The notes: a model not told the origin generated them from the letters alone. Positions 1-8,894 are shown, numbered from the stretch's first letter. The stretch: DNA of 32,939 nucleotides from Chitinophagaceae bacterium (GCA_004173355.1 SEAD01000044.1:1-32939); one strand, 5' to 3'. Made by a program: numbers and translations.

Positions 1-1232
1 ATATAATAACCGGTTTTGGTCTGCTGTAAAGAACCGCCCGGGCGGTCAGCACCGCCATTAAACAACTGCACTTCCCGGTTGAGCCACAGCATCCCGTTCA
101 CAAATACGGTATTCATCATTCTGGGATCGCGGTTGGCATAAGGTGAGCCGGGATCATAGCCTGAAGCCGGATCAGTGATTGGCAGGCCATTCAGCATGGT
201 AAAGGAGTTCACGAGATTCTGGGTGGGGCTGGTAATACCGCTGCCCCCGGCAGATGTATAACCTACGGGTCCGTTGTTGGTCTCCACACTGGTACCGGCA
301 CCATCCTGTCTCCAGAAAATGGATTCCGTATTCGAGGCCACCGGTGCCCCCTGTGTGATAAACACATCCCGGAAGTCGGGCATCAGGCTATAGGAATTCA
401 GGTCGATTACTTCTTTGGCAGCATCTGCTGCAAGTTGCCAGCGTGCCGGATCGGCGTTGGTATAACCCGTCAGCGGATTGGCAGGATCGATATTTCCCCC
501 ATTGAATAAAGGGCTGGCTGCATAGAGAAGCACCCTGGCTTTCAGCGCCATTGCTGCTCCTTTTGTGACACGTCCATAGTGCGTGGCATTCATGGTTTCC
601 TTTGTACGGAGACTATCCCTGATATCATTGAGTTCATATACGATGTAGTTGATACAATCTTCAAAGCTCCGGCGTGGAAGCTCGATATTGTCATCGATCT
701 GGCGGATAGTATCACCGATGATCGGCACACCACCATAACGTTTTACCAGGTCAAAGTATAACATCGCCCGGAGGAAGCGTGCCTCCGACCGGTAGGCCGG
801 GCGGGCCGGGCGGCCATCCGGTAGCAGTTCCGCCAGTGGCACCCGGTTAATCAGGGTGGCAAAAATAGTCGCGCTGCGGATAGAATTATAGTTACGTGCC
901 CATACATTATCGCCGGTAGTATTGGTGGCCGAATAGGCCCCGGTGCGGAGGCGGTCGACCTCGGTGATATTTGCCCGCGATGAAATGGCATCATCCGTGG
1001 CAGCATCGAGATAGTTGCCATCAAGCCGGTTGTGCATGGTTGGCAACGCATCCGCATAGGTGGTCAGCAGGAATCGTAACGCATAGGTGCCTGCCGAATC
1101 CTTATCATCAAAGGCGAGCTCCAGCGGGATCTGTTGCCCCAGCGGCACTTCCTCGTACACCCTTTTGCAGGAAGGAAGGTAAATGGAAGCGGCAGATGCC
1201 AGGACCAGTACCAGTATTGAATGTTTTTTCAT
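1..1232 (-). CDS. SusD/RagB-family outer-membrane lipoprotein, partial (C-terminus beyond left edge)
   Basis: This is the glycan-binding partner of the SusC transporter just upstream. The frame stays open from an ATG at 1232 to the window edge, giving about 410 residues; the end is missing. The N-terminus is a lipoprotein signal with the lipid-attachment cysteine at residue 22 (YLPSC). Family hallmarks follow: SEARFLRAMLYFDLVKRYGGVP, then a KARVLLYAASPLF stretch, then ITDPASGYD and the late NRDPRM block. At the edge the sequence reads TGYY, which usually lies some distance before the SusD C-terminal helices. The gene starts 21 bases after the susC stop, the canonical susC-susD order. It is clearly paralogous to the SusD at 5942-7687, sharing the SEARFLRA, YGGVP-IGDT, AASPLFN and ITDPASGYD blocks. 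Family call is certain; the ligand is unknown, though the neighbouring rhamnosidase suggests a rhamnose-containing glycan. Confidence 0.93.
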   Translation of the reverse strand, partial: MKKHSILVLVLASAASIYLPSCKRVYEEVPLGQQIPLELAFDDKDSAGTYALRFLLTTYADALPTMHNRLDGNYLDAATDDAISSRANITEVDRLRTGAYSATNTTGDNVWARNYNSIRSATIFATLINRVPLAELLPDGRPARPAYRSEARFLRAMLYFDLVKRYGGVPIIGDTIRQIDDNIELPRRSFEDCINYIVYELNDIRDSLRTKETMNATHYGRVTKGAAMALKARVLLYAASPLFNGGNIDPANPLTGYTNADPARWQLAADAAKEVIDLNSYSLMPDFRDVFITQGAPVASNTESIFWRQDGAGTSVETNNGPVGYTSAGGSGITSPTQNLVNSFTMLNGLPITDPASGYDPGSPYANRDPRMMNTVFVNGMLWLNREVQLFNGGADRPGGSLQQTKTGYY

Positions 1233-1253
1233 ATCAGTTTATTTGGCGCTTGC

Positions 1254-4200
1254 TTAGATTTTAATGTTGATACCAAAGTTGACCACACGCTGTACCGGGT
1301 AGGACGGCATTGCCACCTCAGGATCCTGCACATCATAGGCTGCCCATGTGGCAAGGTTCTGTGCGGTAAAGAATAGTTTTACCCCGGATAATTTCAGCGA
1401 GCGGATCACCTGGTAAGGCAGGTTGTATTCAACACTCACATTTTTCAGGCGGAAATAGTTGCCATCATGAAGCAGTGCCGAGTTTGCCCCGAAACCGAGC
1501 GGGCTGTAGTTATAGGCATTGCCACCGGGTGTGAGCCTGGGGCTGGTTGCCGCTGTGCCGAGTTCAGGAATCCAGCGACCAAGTATCCGGTCATAAGCCT
1601 GCGAAAAACCATTGTTCTGTCCGATAAACCCGCGGTAGAGATAATCATCGCTCGTGTAGATGTCGCGGTTCGTTACACCCTGGATCAGTGCGCTCACGGC
1701 AAATCCCTTGAAGCTGAAGCCCATGTTGAGTCCGAATGTGATCAGTGGTTTCTGTTTGCCGATCGGTGCTACGTCGAACTGGTCAATCACCCCATCATTG
1801 TTGAGATCGCGGTATTTGTAATCGCCGACATGCAGTGTGTAACCGGTGATAGTGGGTGTATTCAGCAATTCCTCATTGGACTGGATAATACCATCGCTGA
1901 TGAGACCGAATGGTTGTCCCACCCGTTTGCCAGTGCGCTTGTTCCAGTCGTTGGGCTGGAACTGTTCGTCAATAAACAGCACACGTGACTGCTGGATCGA
2001 TGCATTGCCCGTAACAAAGAAATTGAAATCCCGGAAATGGCTCTGGTAGGTACCGGTGAATTCCCATCCGCTGAAGCGGTTGATCCCGATATTTTCAGGG
2101 ATGTACCTTGCGCCGATGAGTTCGATGCTTTTCCCACGCTCCTGCAGCATATCATAATAACGCTCGTAGTAATAATCAGCGGTGAACTGGATCTTGTTAT
2201 TGAACAGCGACAGATCTGCACCCGCATCAAATTTGTACGCCTTTTCCCAGGTTGCATTTACGTTGGCAAGCGTCTGGTTTCCGCTGCCGCCACCTTCTGC
2301 AAGCCCCCCGCCACCCGGGTAGCCATTGCCGATCGGGTAAGTACCGGCCACATCCTGGAAATAAGATCGATAGATATAATAACCGTAATTGTCAATATTA
2401 GCATTACCCGTGCGGCCAAAGGTGGCCCGGAGTTTCAGCAGATTGATCCAGCTGATATTGTCGGCAATGAAATTTTCCTTGGCTACATTCCATCCAAGTC
2501 CTCCTGCATAGAAGAAGCCAAACTGGTTGCCCGGTTTGTACCGGTTGTAACCACTGTAATTCAGTGCAGCTTCAGCCATGTACTTACCCTTGAAGTCGTA
2601 CGAGGCTTTTCCTGCTATATTGGTGAGTTTGCCCGGGATATCATAGTTGAGCAGTGTGGTTTTCTGGTCAAACAGTACCATTGACTGGATGCTGTGATCA
2701 CCGATCTTTTTGTCATAACCAAGGGAAAGCTGGGCAAAGGTGTAACGTGCCCATGATGTCGAGGTGAACATGTTGACCTGGTTGACCGGTGATCCGAACA
2801 GGTTATAGGAAGTATCACCGGAAGGTGCAACCACCATATTGTATACCGGTGCCACTTTGCTGCGGTTGATAAGTGAAGACGACTGCACCGATACGTTTCC
2901 GCGTCCGCGGAAATAAAGACCCGGAAGGAACCGGTCCAGTTTGTAGTTCAGGTCGAGGTTGGCCATCACATCATTGCTGTTGTCATTGATATAACCGGAG
3001 TTCTGCACCATCGACAGCAGGTTTGTGCGGTAGTTACTGTTGCCCCCATAAGAACCATTCGGGTTGACAGCGGGATATGCATTGTTAGGGGTGCGCAGCA
3101 GTGCCTGCATGATGGCGCTTGTCTGCGCGCCCGGCTGGTTTCCCTGCTGCAGGCGGCCAAACAATTGCAGTGCGATATTGAAACGATCGTTTACATCGAT
3201 ATCCACTTTGGAGTTGAGCAGGTAGCGCTTGAGTTCGAGGTTGGTATTGTAGGAATTGGCCGGGTCAGAACGGAACAGGCCATCCTGGTTGAGGTAACTG
3301 AGCGATACGATGTAGCGTGCCCTCGTGCCCCCTCCCTGCACGTTCAGGTTGTAACGTGACATCAGGGCATTATCCCTGAGGATGGTATTGTACCAGTTGA
3401 CATCCGGATGTCCCATCGGGTCGGATCCGGTGCGCCATGCTTCCAGGTCTTCGGCCGAGTAAGCTGCAGAGCGGCCTTCATTCAGGAGCGCTTCGTTTAC
3501 CAGGTAGGAGTGCTGGTATGCGGACAGCGGGTTCGGCATACCGAGTGCCGACTGCGAACCCACTTCAGCAGTAAATGACAGGTGTGGTGCGCCGAGTGTC
3601 GGGTTCTTCGTGGTGACAAGCAACACACCCCTGGAACTGTTTTGTCCCACGAGGATTGTAGCCAGTGCATCCTTGAGGATAGACACTGATTCGATATTCT
3701 GCGGGTCGATCGAATAGATTTCGCGCTGCACCCCATCAATGATTACAATAGGTGCCTGCCCATTGCTGCCGGCATGGCCACGCAGCTGCACAGCAAACTC
3801 GGTGTTATCACTGGGCCCCGAGCCGCTGTTGTTTTTTGGGATGTTGCCGACGAATATATCCACATCGATCTGCGGACTGGTGTTGGCTGAATAAAAACCG
3901 CTGTACTGGTTGATGTTCAGTCCCGCCAGCCTGCCCTGCAATGCAGAAAGATAAAGCGAAGAGGGCGTAGTGCGTAACTGGTTACCATATACGGTTGATA
4001 CGGAGCTGATAATATTGTCGGATGGTTTTGATTCATACAGGAGGTCAGTCCTGCGTTGTGTCTTGTTTACCAGTACGGCCGTATCGGCTCCGTTGGTGAC
4101 ACGCAGGTAAGTCTCGGTCATCCGCAGTGTAAATTCGGCGAACGAGCTGATCTTTTTTTCGCGCGTTTCGTACAGGGGATGGCTGAACAATACCGTTGCC

Positions 4201-4427
4201 GGGGCAGCAGTATTCAGTTCAAAAGAACCGTCGATGCCTGTGGTATCGCGCAGCGTTGTGCCTTTCACAGCAACAACCACTCCCGGCATCGGACGCGCAT
4301 AGTCGTCCAGCACGCGGCCATTGACACCAGCAGGCTTTGCGGCCGGATCCTGCGCCAGGAGGGCCTGGTTGGGGAGCACCAGCAGCAACGTGCAGGCGGT
4401 GAGTACTCTTAAGCAGTTATGGAACAT
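1254..4427 (-). CDS. SusC/RagA-family TonB-dependent outer-membrane transporter
   Basis: Energy-coupled outer-membrane importer for oligosaccharides, working with a SusD lid. The product is about 1057 residues. A signal peptide covers roughly residues 1-26 (TLLLVLPNQALLAQ). A carboxypeptidase-regulatory-like beta domain lies at about 35-100 (VNGRVLDDYARPMPGVVV). The TonB plug is at about 130-275, with VIIDGVQRE and the typical NIESVSILKDA and GVLLVTTKN stretch. The rest is the beta-barrel, ending in NFGINIKI. No extra N-terminal STN domain is present, so it is not an obvious sigma/anti-sigma signalling transducer. I chose the ATG at 4427 because it starts exactly at the signal peptide; the frame is also open from a GTG at 4496, but that would overlap the DUF4961 gene and mask the signal peptide. 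It sits 34 bases after DUF4961 and 21 bases before the partial susD. Confidence 0.95.
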   Translation of the reverse strand: MFHNCLRVLTACTLLLVLPNQALLAQDPAAKPAGVNGRVLDDYARPMPGVVVAVKGTTLRDTTGIDGSFELNTAAPATVLFSHPLYETREKKISSFAEFTLRMTETYLRVTNGADTAVLVNKTQRRTDLLYESKPSDNIISSVSTVYGNQLRTTPSSLYLSALQGRLAGLNINQYSGFYSANTSPQIDVDIFVGNIPKNNSGSGPSDNTEFAVQLRGHAGSNGQAPIVIIDGVQREIYSIDPQNIESVSILKDALATILVGQNSSRGVLLVTTKNPTLGAPHLSFTAEVGSQSALGMPNPLSAYQHSYLVNEALLNEGRSAAYSAEDLEAWRTGSDPMGHPDVNWYNTILRDNALMSRYNLNVQGGGTRARYIVSLSYLNQDGLFRSDPANSYNTNLELKRYLLNSKVDIDVNDRFNIALQLFGRLQQGNQPGAQTSAIMQALLRTPNNAYPAVNPNGSYGGNSNYRTNLLSMVQNSGYINDNSNDVMANLDLNYKLDRFLPGLYFRGRGNVSVQSSSLINRSKVAPVYNMVVAPSGDTSYNLFGSPVNQVNMFTSTSWARYTFAQLSLGYDKKIGDHSIQSMVLFDQKTTLLNYDIPGKLTNIAGKASYDFKGKYMAEAALNYSGYNRYKPGNQFGFFYAGGLGWNVAKENFIADNISWINLLKLRATFGRTGNANIDNYGYYIYRSYFQDVAGTYPIGNGYPGGGGLAEGGGSGNQTLANVNATWEKAYKFDAGADLSLFNNKIQFTADYYYERYYDMLQERGKSIELIGARYIPENIGINRFSGWEFTGTYQSHFRDFNFFVTGNASIQQSRVLFIDEQFQPNDWNKRTGKRVGQPFGLISDGIIQSNEELLNTPTITGYTLHVGDYKYRDLNNDGVIDQFDVAPIGKQKPLITFGLNMGFSFKGFAVSALIQGVTNRDIYTSDDYLYRGFIGQNNGFSQAYDRILGRWIPELGTAATSPRLTPGGNAYNYSPLGFGANSALLHDGNYFRLKNVSVEYNLPYQVIRSLKLSGVKLFFTAQNLATWAAYDVQDPEVAMPSYPVQRVVNFGINIKI

Positions 4428-4461
4428 ATAGTATGATTGTGGAAGTAAGTGGGTTGATGGT

Positions 4462-5448
4462 TTATTTACAGGAGAAAGTGAACAGGAACGGGTCACTCAG
4501 GCCACCGTACCCTACCCTGACGCTGCCATCGGCATTGGTAAAGAAATACTCCAGCCTCGCGATTGTCTGGGCTTCTGTCACCGAAAAGAACTGTCGCGGC
4601 CAGAGGTCTATCCGGAAGCGGCGCGCCCCGAGCGGGGTCGCCTTTGTTGCAGGTGAAGCCGTGCATACATCGATACGGTCACCGGTCGTTGTGATAGCAG
4701 TTGCACACAGGTAGATATCACCCACATTTTCCAGCGGATTGGCTGTCACACCGGCATCAAAGCCAAGGGTAATAATATCATTGTCCAGGGCAATCCGTGG
4801 CTCAACTGTTGAAAGTTGCGGATTGCAGAAGTCAATCAGGTCACCATCACCTTTTACTTCCAGGCAGGTAGGCGGGAATGTAGAACCGTAGTAGCGGGTA
4901 TCATCACCGATACCATCCGTGCTGTTGGCGATGGCATATCCCATTTTGAACAACAGGTTGTCCGGTGTGGTAGGTATGGTAATAAACACATCGGCAGTTG
5001 CCTCGTCATTGCCACCAAGGCTGTAAGATGCATTGGTGTAGTAGGCTATCCATTCCCAGTCGTCGATCAGGTTACCCCCGCCGCCGACCTTGGTAGCCAG
5101 GCGAGTTGACCAGTCAAGTCCGTCCCCGTTCGGAGCGGGTACACCGACTGCCACTGGCGCCATCGCCTGGACGCCGGTTGATTTGGTTGTGGTACAGCTC
5201 ATCCTTGCCTTTGTGCGTGCATTCCATGCCTTTGGCACCAGGATAGCAATCATGAGTCGTGATGACTGTGCCGAGTTGGAAGTGACTTTAACCTTCAGCG
5301 TGATGTTGAGATCTTCCCCGGCCACGATGCTTGCCGGCTGGTCAACAGTGGTAATAGAATGGCTGCAGCTGATGATCACAATAACCACTGCTGTGGCCAG
5401 TGCCCTTAAAAAGTAGTTGCGGAATTTCTTTGATTTGAGAAGTTTCAT
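4462..5448 (-). CDS. DUF4961-like SusCD-associated lipoprotein
   Basis: A 328-residue predicted lipoprotein: positively charged N-terminus, hydrophobic segment and lipid-attachment cysteine at residue 28 (VIIISC). The rest looks beta-rich, with repeated short strands such as AGEDLNITLKVKV and GDIYLCATAI, and several cysteines. This resembles the DUF4961 family, which is found beside SusC/SusD genes in Bacteroidota. That assignment is from memory of the family and has no motif-level proof. It lies 37 bases after the DUF5004 gene and 34 bases before susC, so it is almost certainly co-transcribed. The N-terminal part (residues about 35-75) looks like an immunoglobulin-type domain, so a surface glycan-binding or scaffold role is plausible. 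No catalytic motif is visible. Confidence 0.75.
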   Translation of the reverse strand: MKLLKSKKFRNYFLRALATAVVIVIISCSHSITTVDQPASIVAGEDLNITLKVKVTSNSAQSSRLMIAILVPKAWNARTKARMSCTTTKSTGVQAMAPVAVGVPAPNGDGLDWSTRLATKVGGGGNLIDDWEWIAYYTNASYSLGGNDEATADVFITIPTTPDNLLFKMGYAIANSTDGIGDDTRYYGSTFPPTCLEVKGDGDLIDFCNPQLSTVEPRIALDNDIITLGFDAGVTANPLENVGDIYLCATAITTTGDRIDVCTASPATKATPLGARRFRIDLWPRQFFSVTEAQTIARLEYFFTNADGSVRVGYGGLSDPFLFTFSCK

Positions 5449-5485
5449 ATTCCTGTGGCTTTAACCGTCGTGAATAAAATGGTGG

Positions 5486-5917
5486 TTATTCTTTTTCCAG
5501 GGTATAGGTGTATGAGTTCGATACACAACCCGGGCTGAACGAAATAATGATGTTACGGATCCCCTTGACCACGGGGTAATTCACCGATGATGTGGCCGAC
5601 ACGCCATTTTCAGCGCGGAAAAAAACCTTTGCCGGGTATTGCGGATCATCAAAACTCCAGTGCCCGTTCTTTGTTACGAGGAAAGGCACGGGGTTGGTCA
5701 GCGTATAACTGCTGTCGGAAAAAACAATCCGGAATTTTGAAAAGTCGAACCGGCTGGTGAGATCGGTCCCGTTACGGAGCGCCTGCACAATTTTCCAGGA
5801 GCCATCGATCGCCTTCTGCGGTTCCGCCGGCAGGCTGGTATTTTCCTTTTTGCAGGAATACAGCACAGCAGCAAGAACAAGCAGCAGTGCGGATATGAAA
5901 CATATTTTTTTCAGCAT
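5486..5917 (-). CDS. DUF5004-like small lipoprotein
   Basis: A 143-residue lipoprotein with the lipid-attachment cysteine at residue 22 (AAVLYSC). The mature part has IDGSWKIVQALRNGTDLT and GHWSFDDPQYP, a lipocalin-like small beta-barrel pattern (GxWxh near the start). This matches what I know of DUF5004, whose members are often encoded next to DUF4961 proteins in SusCD loci. The gene lies 24 bases after the susD stop and 37 bases before the DUF4961 start, consistent with one operon. No enzymatic residues are recognisable. An accessory binding lipoprotein is a guess. Confidence 0.72.
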   Translation of the reverse strand: MLKKICFISALLLVLAAVLYSCKKENTSLPAEPQKAIDGSWKIVQALRNGTDLTSRFDFSKFRIVFSDSSYTLTNPVPFLVTKNGHWSFDDPQYPAKVFFRAENGVSATSSVNYPVVKGIRNIIISFSPGCVSNSYTYTLEKE

Positions 5918-5941
5918 GGCATCACGTTTATGTGGTTGTGT

Positions 5942-7687
5942 TTAATACAATGGGTTCTGGAGGAGTTCCGGTGATTTGCTGATCTCTTTCAGTGGTAATG
6001 GCCAGAGATACATCGCCCGGGTGAAATTGTGTTTCCTCACATTGAAAATGTTGTAGGTCTTGACAGCACCGTTGCGGCGGATTTCCATGCCATGCATCAT
6101 CTGGTCCTGTGTCTGTTCGGCGATCATCCAGCGCCGTACATCAAAAAAGCGGTGGCCTTCATACATCAGCTCAACCTGGCGTTCGCGCCGGATCGCATCA
6201 CGCATCTGTTCTTTTGACAGTCCTGCGGGAAGCTCATATGGACGCAATCCTGCACGGCGACGGATACTTTCAACGGCTGAGTAAACCGAAGCATCCGGGC
6301 CTGGCAGGAATTCGTTCTGCGCCTCGGCGTAGTTGAGGAGTATCTCGGCGTAGCGGATCAGCGGAAGCTGGCGTTTACTTTCGCCAAGGCTGTTATTGAT
6401 GATTTCCCTGTCAACCATTTTATAAATATAAAAGCCTGTTGGGGTGCCCCGGAACACCGCGTCACCACTTGCGGATGTTGGCGGTGTGGTGGCAAGGTTT
6501 GTATACAGCAGCACAGGGCTCGCTGCGTTGGTTCCGAAAATCGGACGTAAGGTGGAGTCGTGGATAATGGTATAGTCAAGGCGCGGATCCCTGTTGGAGT
6601 ACGGATTCTGCGCGTCATAACCCGAAGCAGGGTCAGTGATGGCCAGGCCGTTTGCCATACCGAAAGCATCCACTGTTTCCTGGTATGGGAATGGTCCCCC
6701 GCTGCCTCCCCGTGAAGGCACATCCCAGAAACTCTCGAGGTATTTGTTATTGTTCATCATCCGCGAAATGATTTGTTCGGATGTGAAACGCTCCATAAAC
6801 TGGCGCTGGAACCCGAAACCCTTCTCTGCCGGATGGGTGGTCGAATCGTAATAAAGGGAATGTGCATTCAGACCGATGACCGCTGCGGCCGCATCGGCTG
6901 CAAGTTTCCAGCGGTTGTTGTCCGCATCCGGATAGGCCACGATCGAAGCGAGTGCACCACCCCCGGAGGTACCGCCATTGTTAAACAGCGGACTGGCTGC
7001 AAACAGCAGCACACGGGATTTCAGTGCCAGGCAACCCGCGCGGCTGATCCGGCCAAACTGGGAGCCCGACTGGATATTGGGAAGGTTGGAGGCAGCAAAA
7101 TCACACTCGGCCAGGATATAGTTCACACATTCCGCATAGGTATTGCGGATTGCCGGAATGGTGTTTTCAGCTGTATAAACGGTGTCGCCGATCAGGGGTA
7201 CACCACCGTAGTGCTGGAGCATCATTGCATAATACCAGGCACGAAGGAAACGCGCTTCCGATTCGGTGGCCGTTTTCTGCGAAGCAGAGAATGGCATACG
7301 ATACAGGTTGCGCAGGAAGATGTTGACCGCGCGGATGTTCTTATATGGTATTCCCCAGGCATCGTCAGGTACTACGGTAGGATTTACCGAAGCGGTGGCA
7401 AACTGGATGAAACCATTGGTACTGGACGCATTCGGACCCTCTGCCTCATCGGATGAAGCATCAAGACCGGCCGCATAACCGCCACCGCCGAACCGGCGGG
7501 GATCCTGGGTGAAACCAATGTCTGAATAAATCTGGCTGAGGAAAGCAATCGAGTTGGTGCTATCCGCAAATACCGTCTGCTCGTTGAGGCTGGAAGTAAC
7601 GGTCTGGTCGAGAAAGCCATTCTTGTTGCAGGATACAATAGCAACAACCAGCAGCGTCGTCAGTGGCAGCAAAAGTAATTTTCGCAT
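5942..7687 (-). CDS. SusD/RagB-family outer-membrane lipoprotein, first gene of the operon
   Basis: Complete 581-residue SusD-like lipoprotein, with the lipobox cysteine at residue 20 (VAIVSC). N-terminal TPR-like region: SEARFLRAWYYAMMLQHYGGVP. Central region: KSRVLLFAASPLFNNGG. C-terminal RagB/SusD region: RYAEILLNYAEAQNE, then RRRAGLRPYELP and RRERQVELMYEGHRFFDVRRW, and a proline-rich end (YLWPLPLKEI). The length is normal for the family. It is unusual because no susC precedes it; the next upstream gene on this strand is the ROK kinase, 313 bases away. It is followed by DUF5004, DUF4961, susC and a second susD. Two LacI-like operators lie in the leader region (7703-7722 and 7925-7944), so this is probably the first gene of a repressed operon. 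Confidence 0.95.
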   Translation of the reverse strand: MRKLLLLPLTTLLVVAIVSCNKNGFLDQTVTSSLNEQTVFADSTNSIAFLSQIYSDIGFTQDPRRFGGGGYAAGLDASSDEAEGPNASSTNGFIQFATASVNPTVVPDDAWGIPYKNIRAVNIFLRNLYRMPFSASQKTATESEARFLRAWYYAMMLQHYGGVPLIGDTVYTAENTIPAIRNTYAECVNYILAECDFAASNLPNIQSGSQFGRISRAGCLALKSRVLLFAASPLFNNGGTSGGGALASIVAYPDADNNRWKLAADAAAAVIGLNAHSLYYDSTTHPAEKGFGFQRQFMERFTSEQIISRMMNNNKYLESFWDVPSRGGSGGPFPYQETVDAFGMANGLAITDPASGYDAQNPYSNRDPRLDYTIIHDSTLRPIFGTNAASPVLLYTNLATTPPTSASGDAVFRGTPTGFYIYKMVDREIINNSLGESKRQLPLIRYAEILLNYAEAQNEFLPGPDASVYSAVESIRRRAGLRPYELPAGLSKEQMRDAIRRERQVELMYEGHRFFDVRRWMIAEQTQDQMMHGMEIRRNGAVKTYNIFNVRKHNFTRAMYLWPLPLKEISKSPELLQNPLY

Positions 7688-7702
7688 TCTGGGTGGTTTA
7701 TG

Positions 7703-7722
7703 ATAGTAAAACGTTTTAGCAA
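7703..7722 (-). promoter_or_regulatory. LacI-type operator A, upstream of susD operon
   Basis: Reads TTGCTAAAACGTTTTACTAT on the minus strand. The core TAAAACGTTTTA is a perfect 12-base palindrome centred on CG, the hallmark of LacI/GalR-family operators. It ends 16 bases before the susD start, so it probably lies in the 5' leader, where a bound repressor would block elongation. Confidence 0.65.
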
Positions 7723-7924
7723 CACGGACTAAAGAAAACCCGACAGGTTGATTGTCCGGCGCTGGCCGTATCAGATCGGGATACTAATAAAACTGGACAA
7801 GGGTGCAGGCGGAAGGGCCTGTTGACAGTGAGGTTTTTTGTGTCTCATAAGCAAGCAATTTGTTTTTGACCATAGCGGTCAGTTAAGTAGCAGTCGTGGT
7901 TCGTTGGCTGGCCTAAATTTGGGA

Positions 7925-7944
7925 TAAAAGAAACGATTTAGCAA
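7925..7944 (-). promoter_or_regulatory. LacI-type operator B (degenerate), upstream of susD operon
   Basis: Reads TTGCTAAATCGTTTCTTTTA on the minus strand. Ten of the first eleven bases match the motif of the other three sites, but the second half-site is weak. It lies 222 bases centre-to-centre from operator A. Confidence 0.5.
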
Positions 7945-8000
7945 ATTTCTGACAGTATATTCTTAAAAAATATTTATGTCACGCTAATGCTTCGCTACCA

Positions 8001-8894
8001 CTATCCCTGTTTTTCCAGACCAGCCGTTTGCCTTGAAGCCATACCGGCGGCACCCGTGAGTGCGGCATTTTCACCGAGACTTGAAAGGCAATATTTTGCA
8101 CCCGCGGCAACACGGGCAAGATAATTATCGATATGCGTTACAAAAAATCCGGCAGCTTTTGCAATGTTTCCGCCGATCACGATGTTATTGTATCCATGCT
8201 CCCCGTATTGCCCTGCAATGAAGCCGCCGAGGTTTTCGCCAAACTCCCGGAACACGGTGGCCACGGTGTCATCCTCCCCGCGCACCGTGGTCAGTTCCTT
8301 CACGCCGCTGATTTTTTTTCCCGTCAGTTCCGCATAACGTGCAACGAACCACCGGGTAGACAGGTAATCCTCCGCGATGCCGTCACGGTACGGAGCGCAC
8401 CAGAGGTCTGCATCCACCACATCGCCTCCCGCCCTGAAAGCCGACCCCAGACCGGTGCCCAGCGTAATACCCATGATATTGTCCTGACCCCGTACAGCGC
8501 CACCAAGCACTTCCCCTTCCAGGAAGGCACAGGCATCATTCATAAAATGTATCAGTGCCGGGTCAATGGAAAGACGTGTAGCAAGTTCCTGTTTCAGTTC
8601 CAGTTTATAAAGGGAGCGGAATTTATCCTGGTCGCGGATCAGGCAGATCCCGTTTGGATAATCGAAAGGACCGGGCATGGCGATACCAACGGCGATGTCC
8701 TTGTGTCGAAGGCTGTGGAGACTGGAGGAAATGGCATCAGACCAGGTACCAAGGATTTCATCTGCGGTACCGCGACTGTTCAGGTCGATCCTGTTACCGG
8801 AACCCTGGATGGGTAATCCCTCTTCAATACTGACCAGCGATGTGGTGATATGCGATCCGCCAATATCAGCACCCAGGATGGGAGTCGTGTTCAT
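8001..8894 (-). CDS. ROK-family sugar kinase / ROK protein
   Basis: A 297-residue cytosolic protein of the ROK (repressor, ORF, kinase) family, probably an ATP-dependent sugar kinase. Phosphate-1 motif DIGGSH at residues 10-15; GIAMPGP at 70-76; the ND of the catalytic loop at 119-120 (Asp120 as likely base); adenosine/phosphate-2 motif LGTGLG at 145-150; IVIGGNIAKA near 238-247. There is no N-terminal helix-turn-helix, so it is not a NagC-type repressor. The usual zinc motif (CxCGxxGCxE) is absent: the corresponding stretch is LWCAPYRDGIAEDY, with one cysteine. The frame also opens with a TTG at 8900, but I prefer the ATG at 8894, which leads straight into the first strand. The operator in front of it ties it to the rhamnosidase. 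The sugar is unknown. Confidence 0.88.
   Translation of the reverse strand: MNTTPILGADIGGSHITTSLVSIEEGLPIQGSGNRIDLNSRGTADEILGTWSDAISSSLHSLRHKDIAVGIAMPGPFDYPNGICLIRDQDKFRSLYKLELKQELATRLSIDPALIHFMNDACAFLEGEVLGGAVRGQDNIMGITLGTGLGSAFRAGGDVVDADLWCAPYRDGIAEDYLSTRWFVARYAELTGKKISGVKELTTVRGEDDTVATVFREFGENLGGFIAGQYGEHGYNNIVIGGNIAKAAGFFVTHIDNYLARVAAGAKYCLSSLGENAALTGAAGMASRQTAGLEKQG

Larger units (their letters stand above)
7688..8000. other. Intergenic control region of the susD-susC operon (313 bases)
   Basis: No gene fits here. The region holds two copies of the TTGCTAAA(A/T)CG operator motif, one 16 bases from the susD start and one about 240 bases upstream. The part nearest the ROK gene is AT-rich (7945-7980). 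I found no exact TAnnTTTG promoter element and no convincing terminator for the ROK gene, so read-through from ROK into the susD operon cannot be excluded. Confidence 0.6.

Noticed and set aside
4428-4496. A 23-residue N-terminal extension of SusC starting at GTG 4496
   Set aside because: It would overlap the DUF4961 gene and put residues in front of a good signal peptide that begins at ATG 4427.
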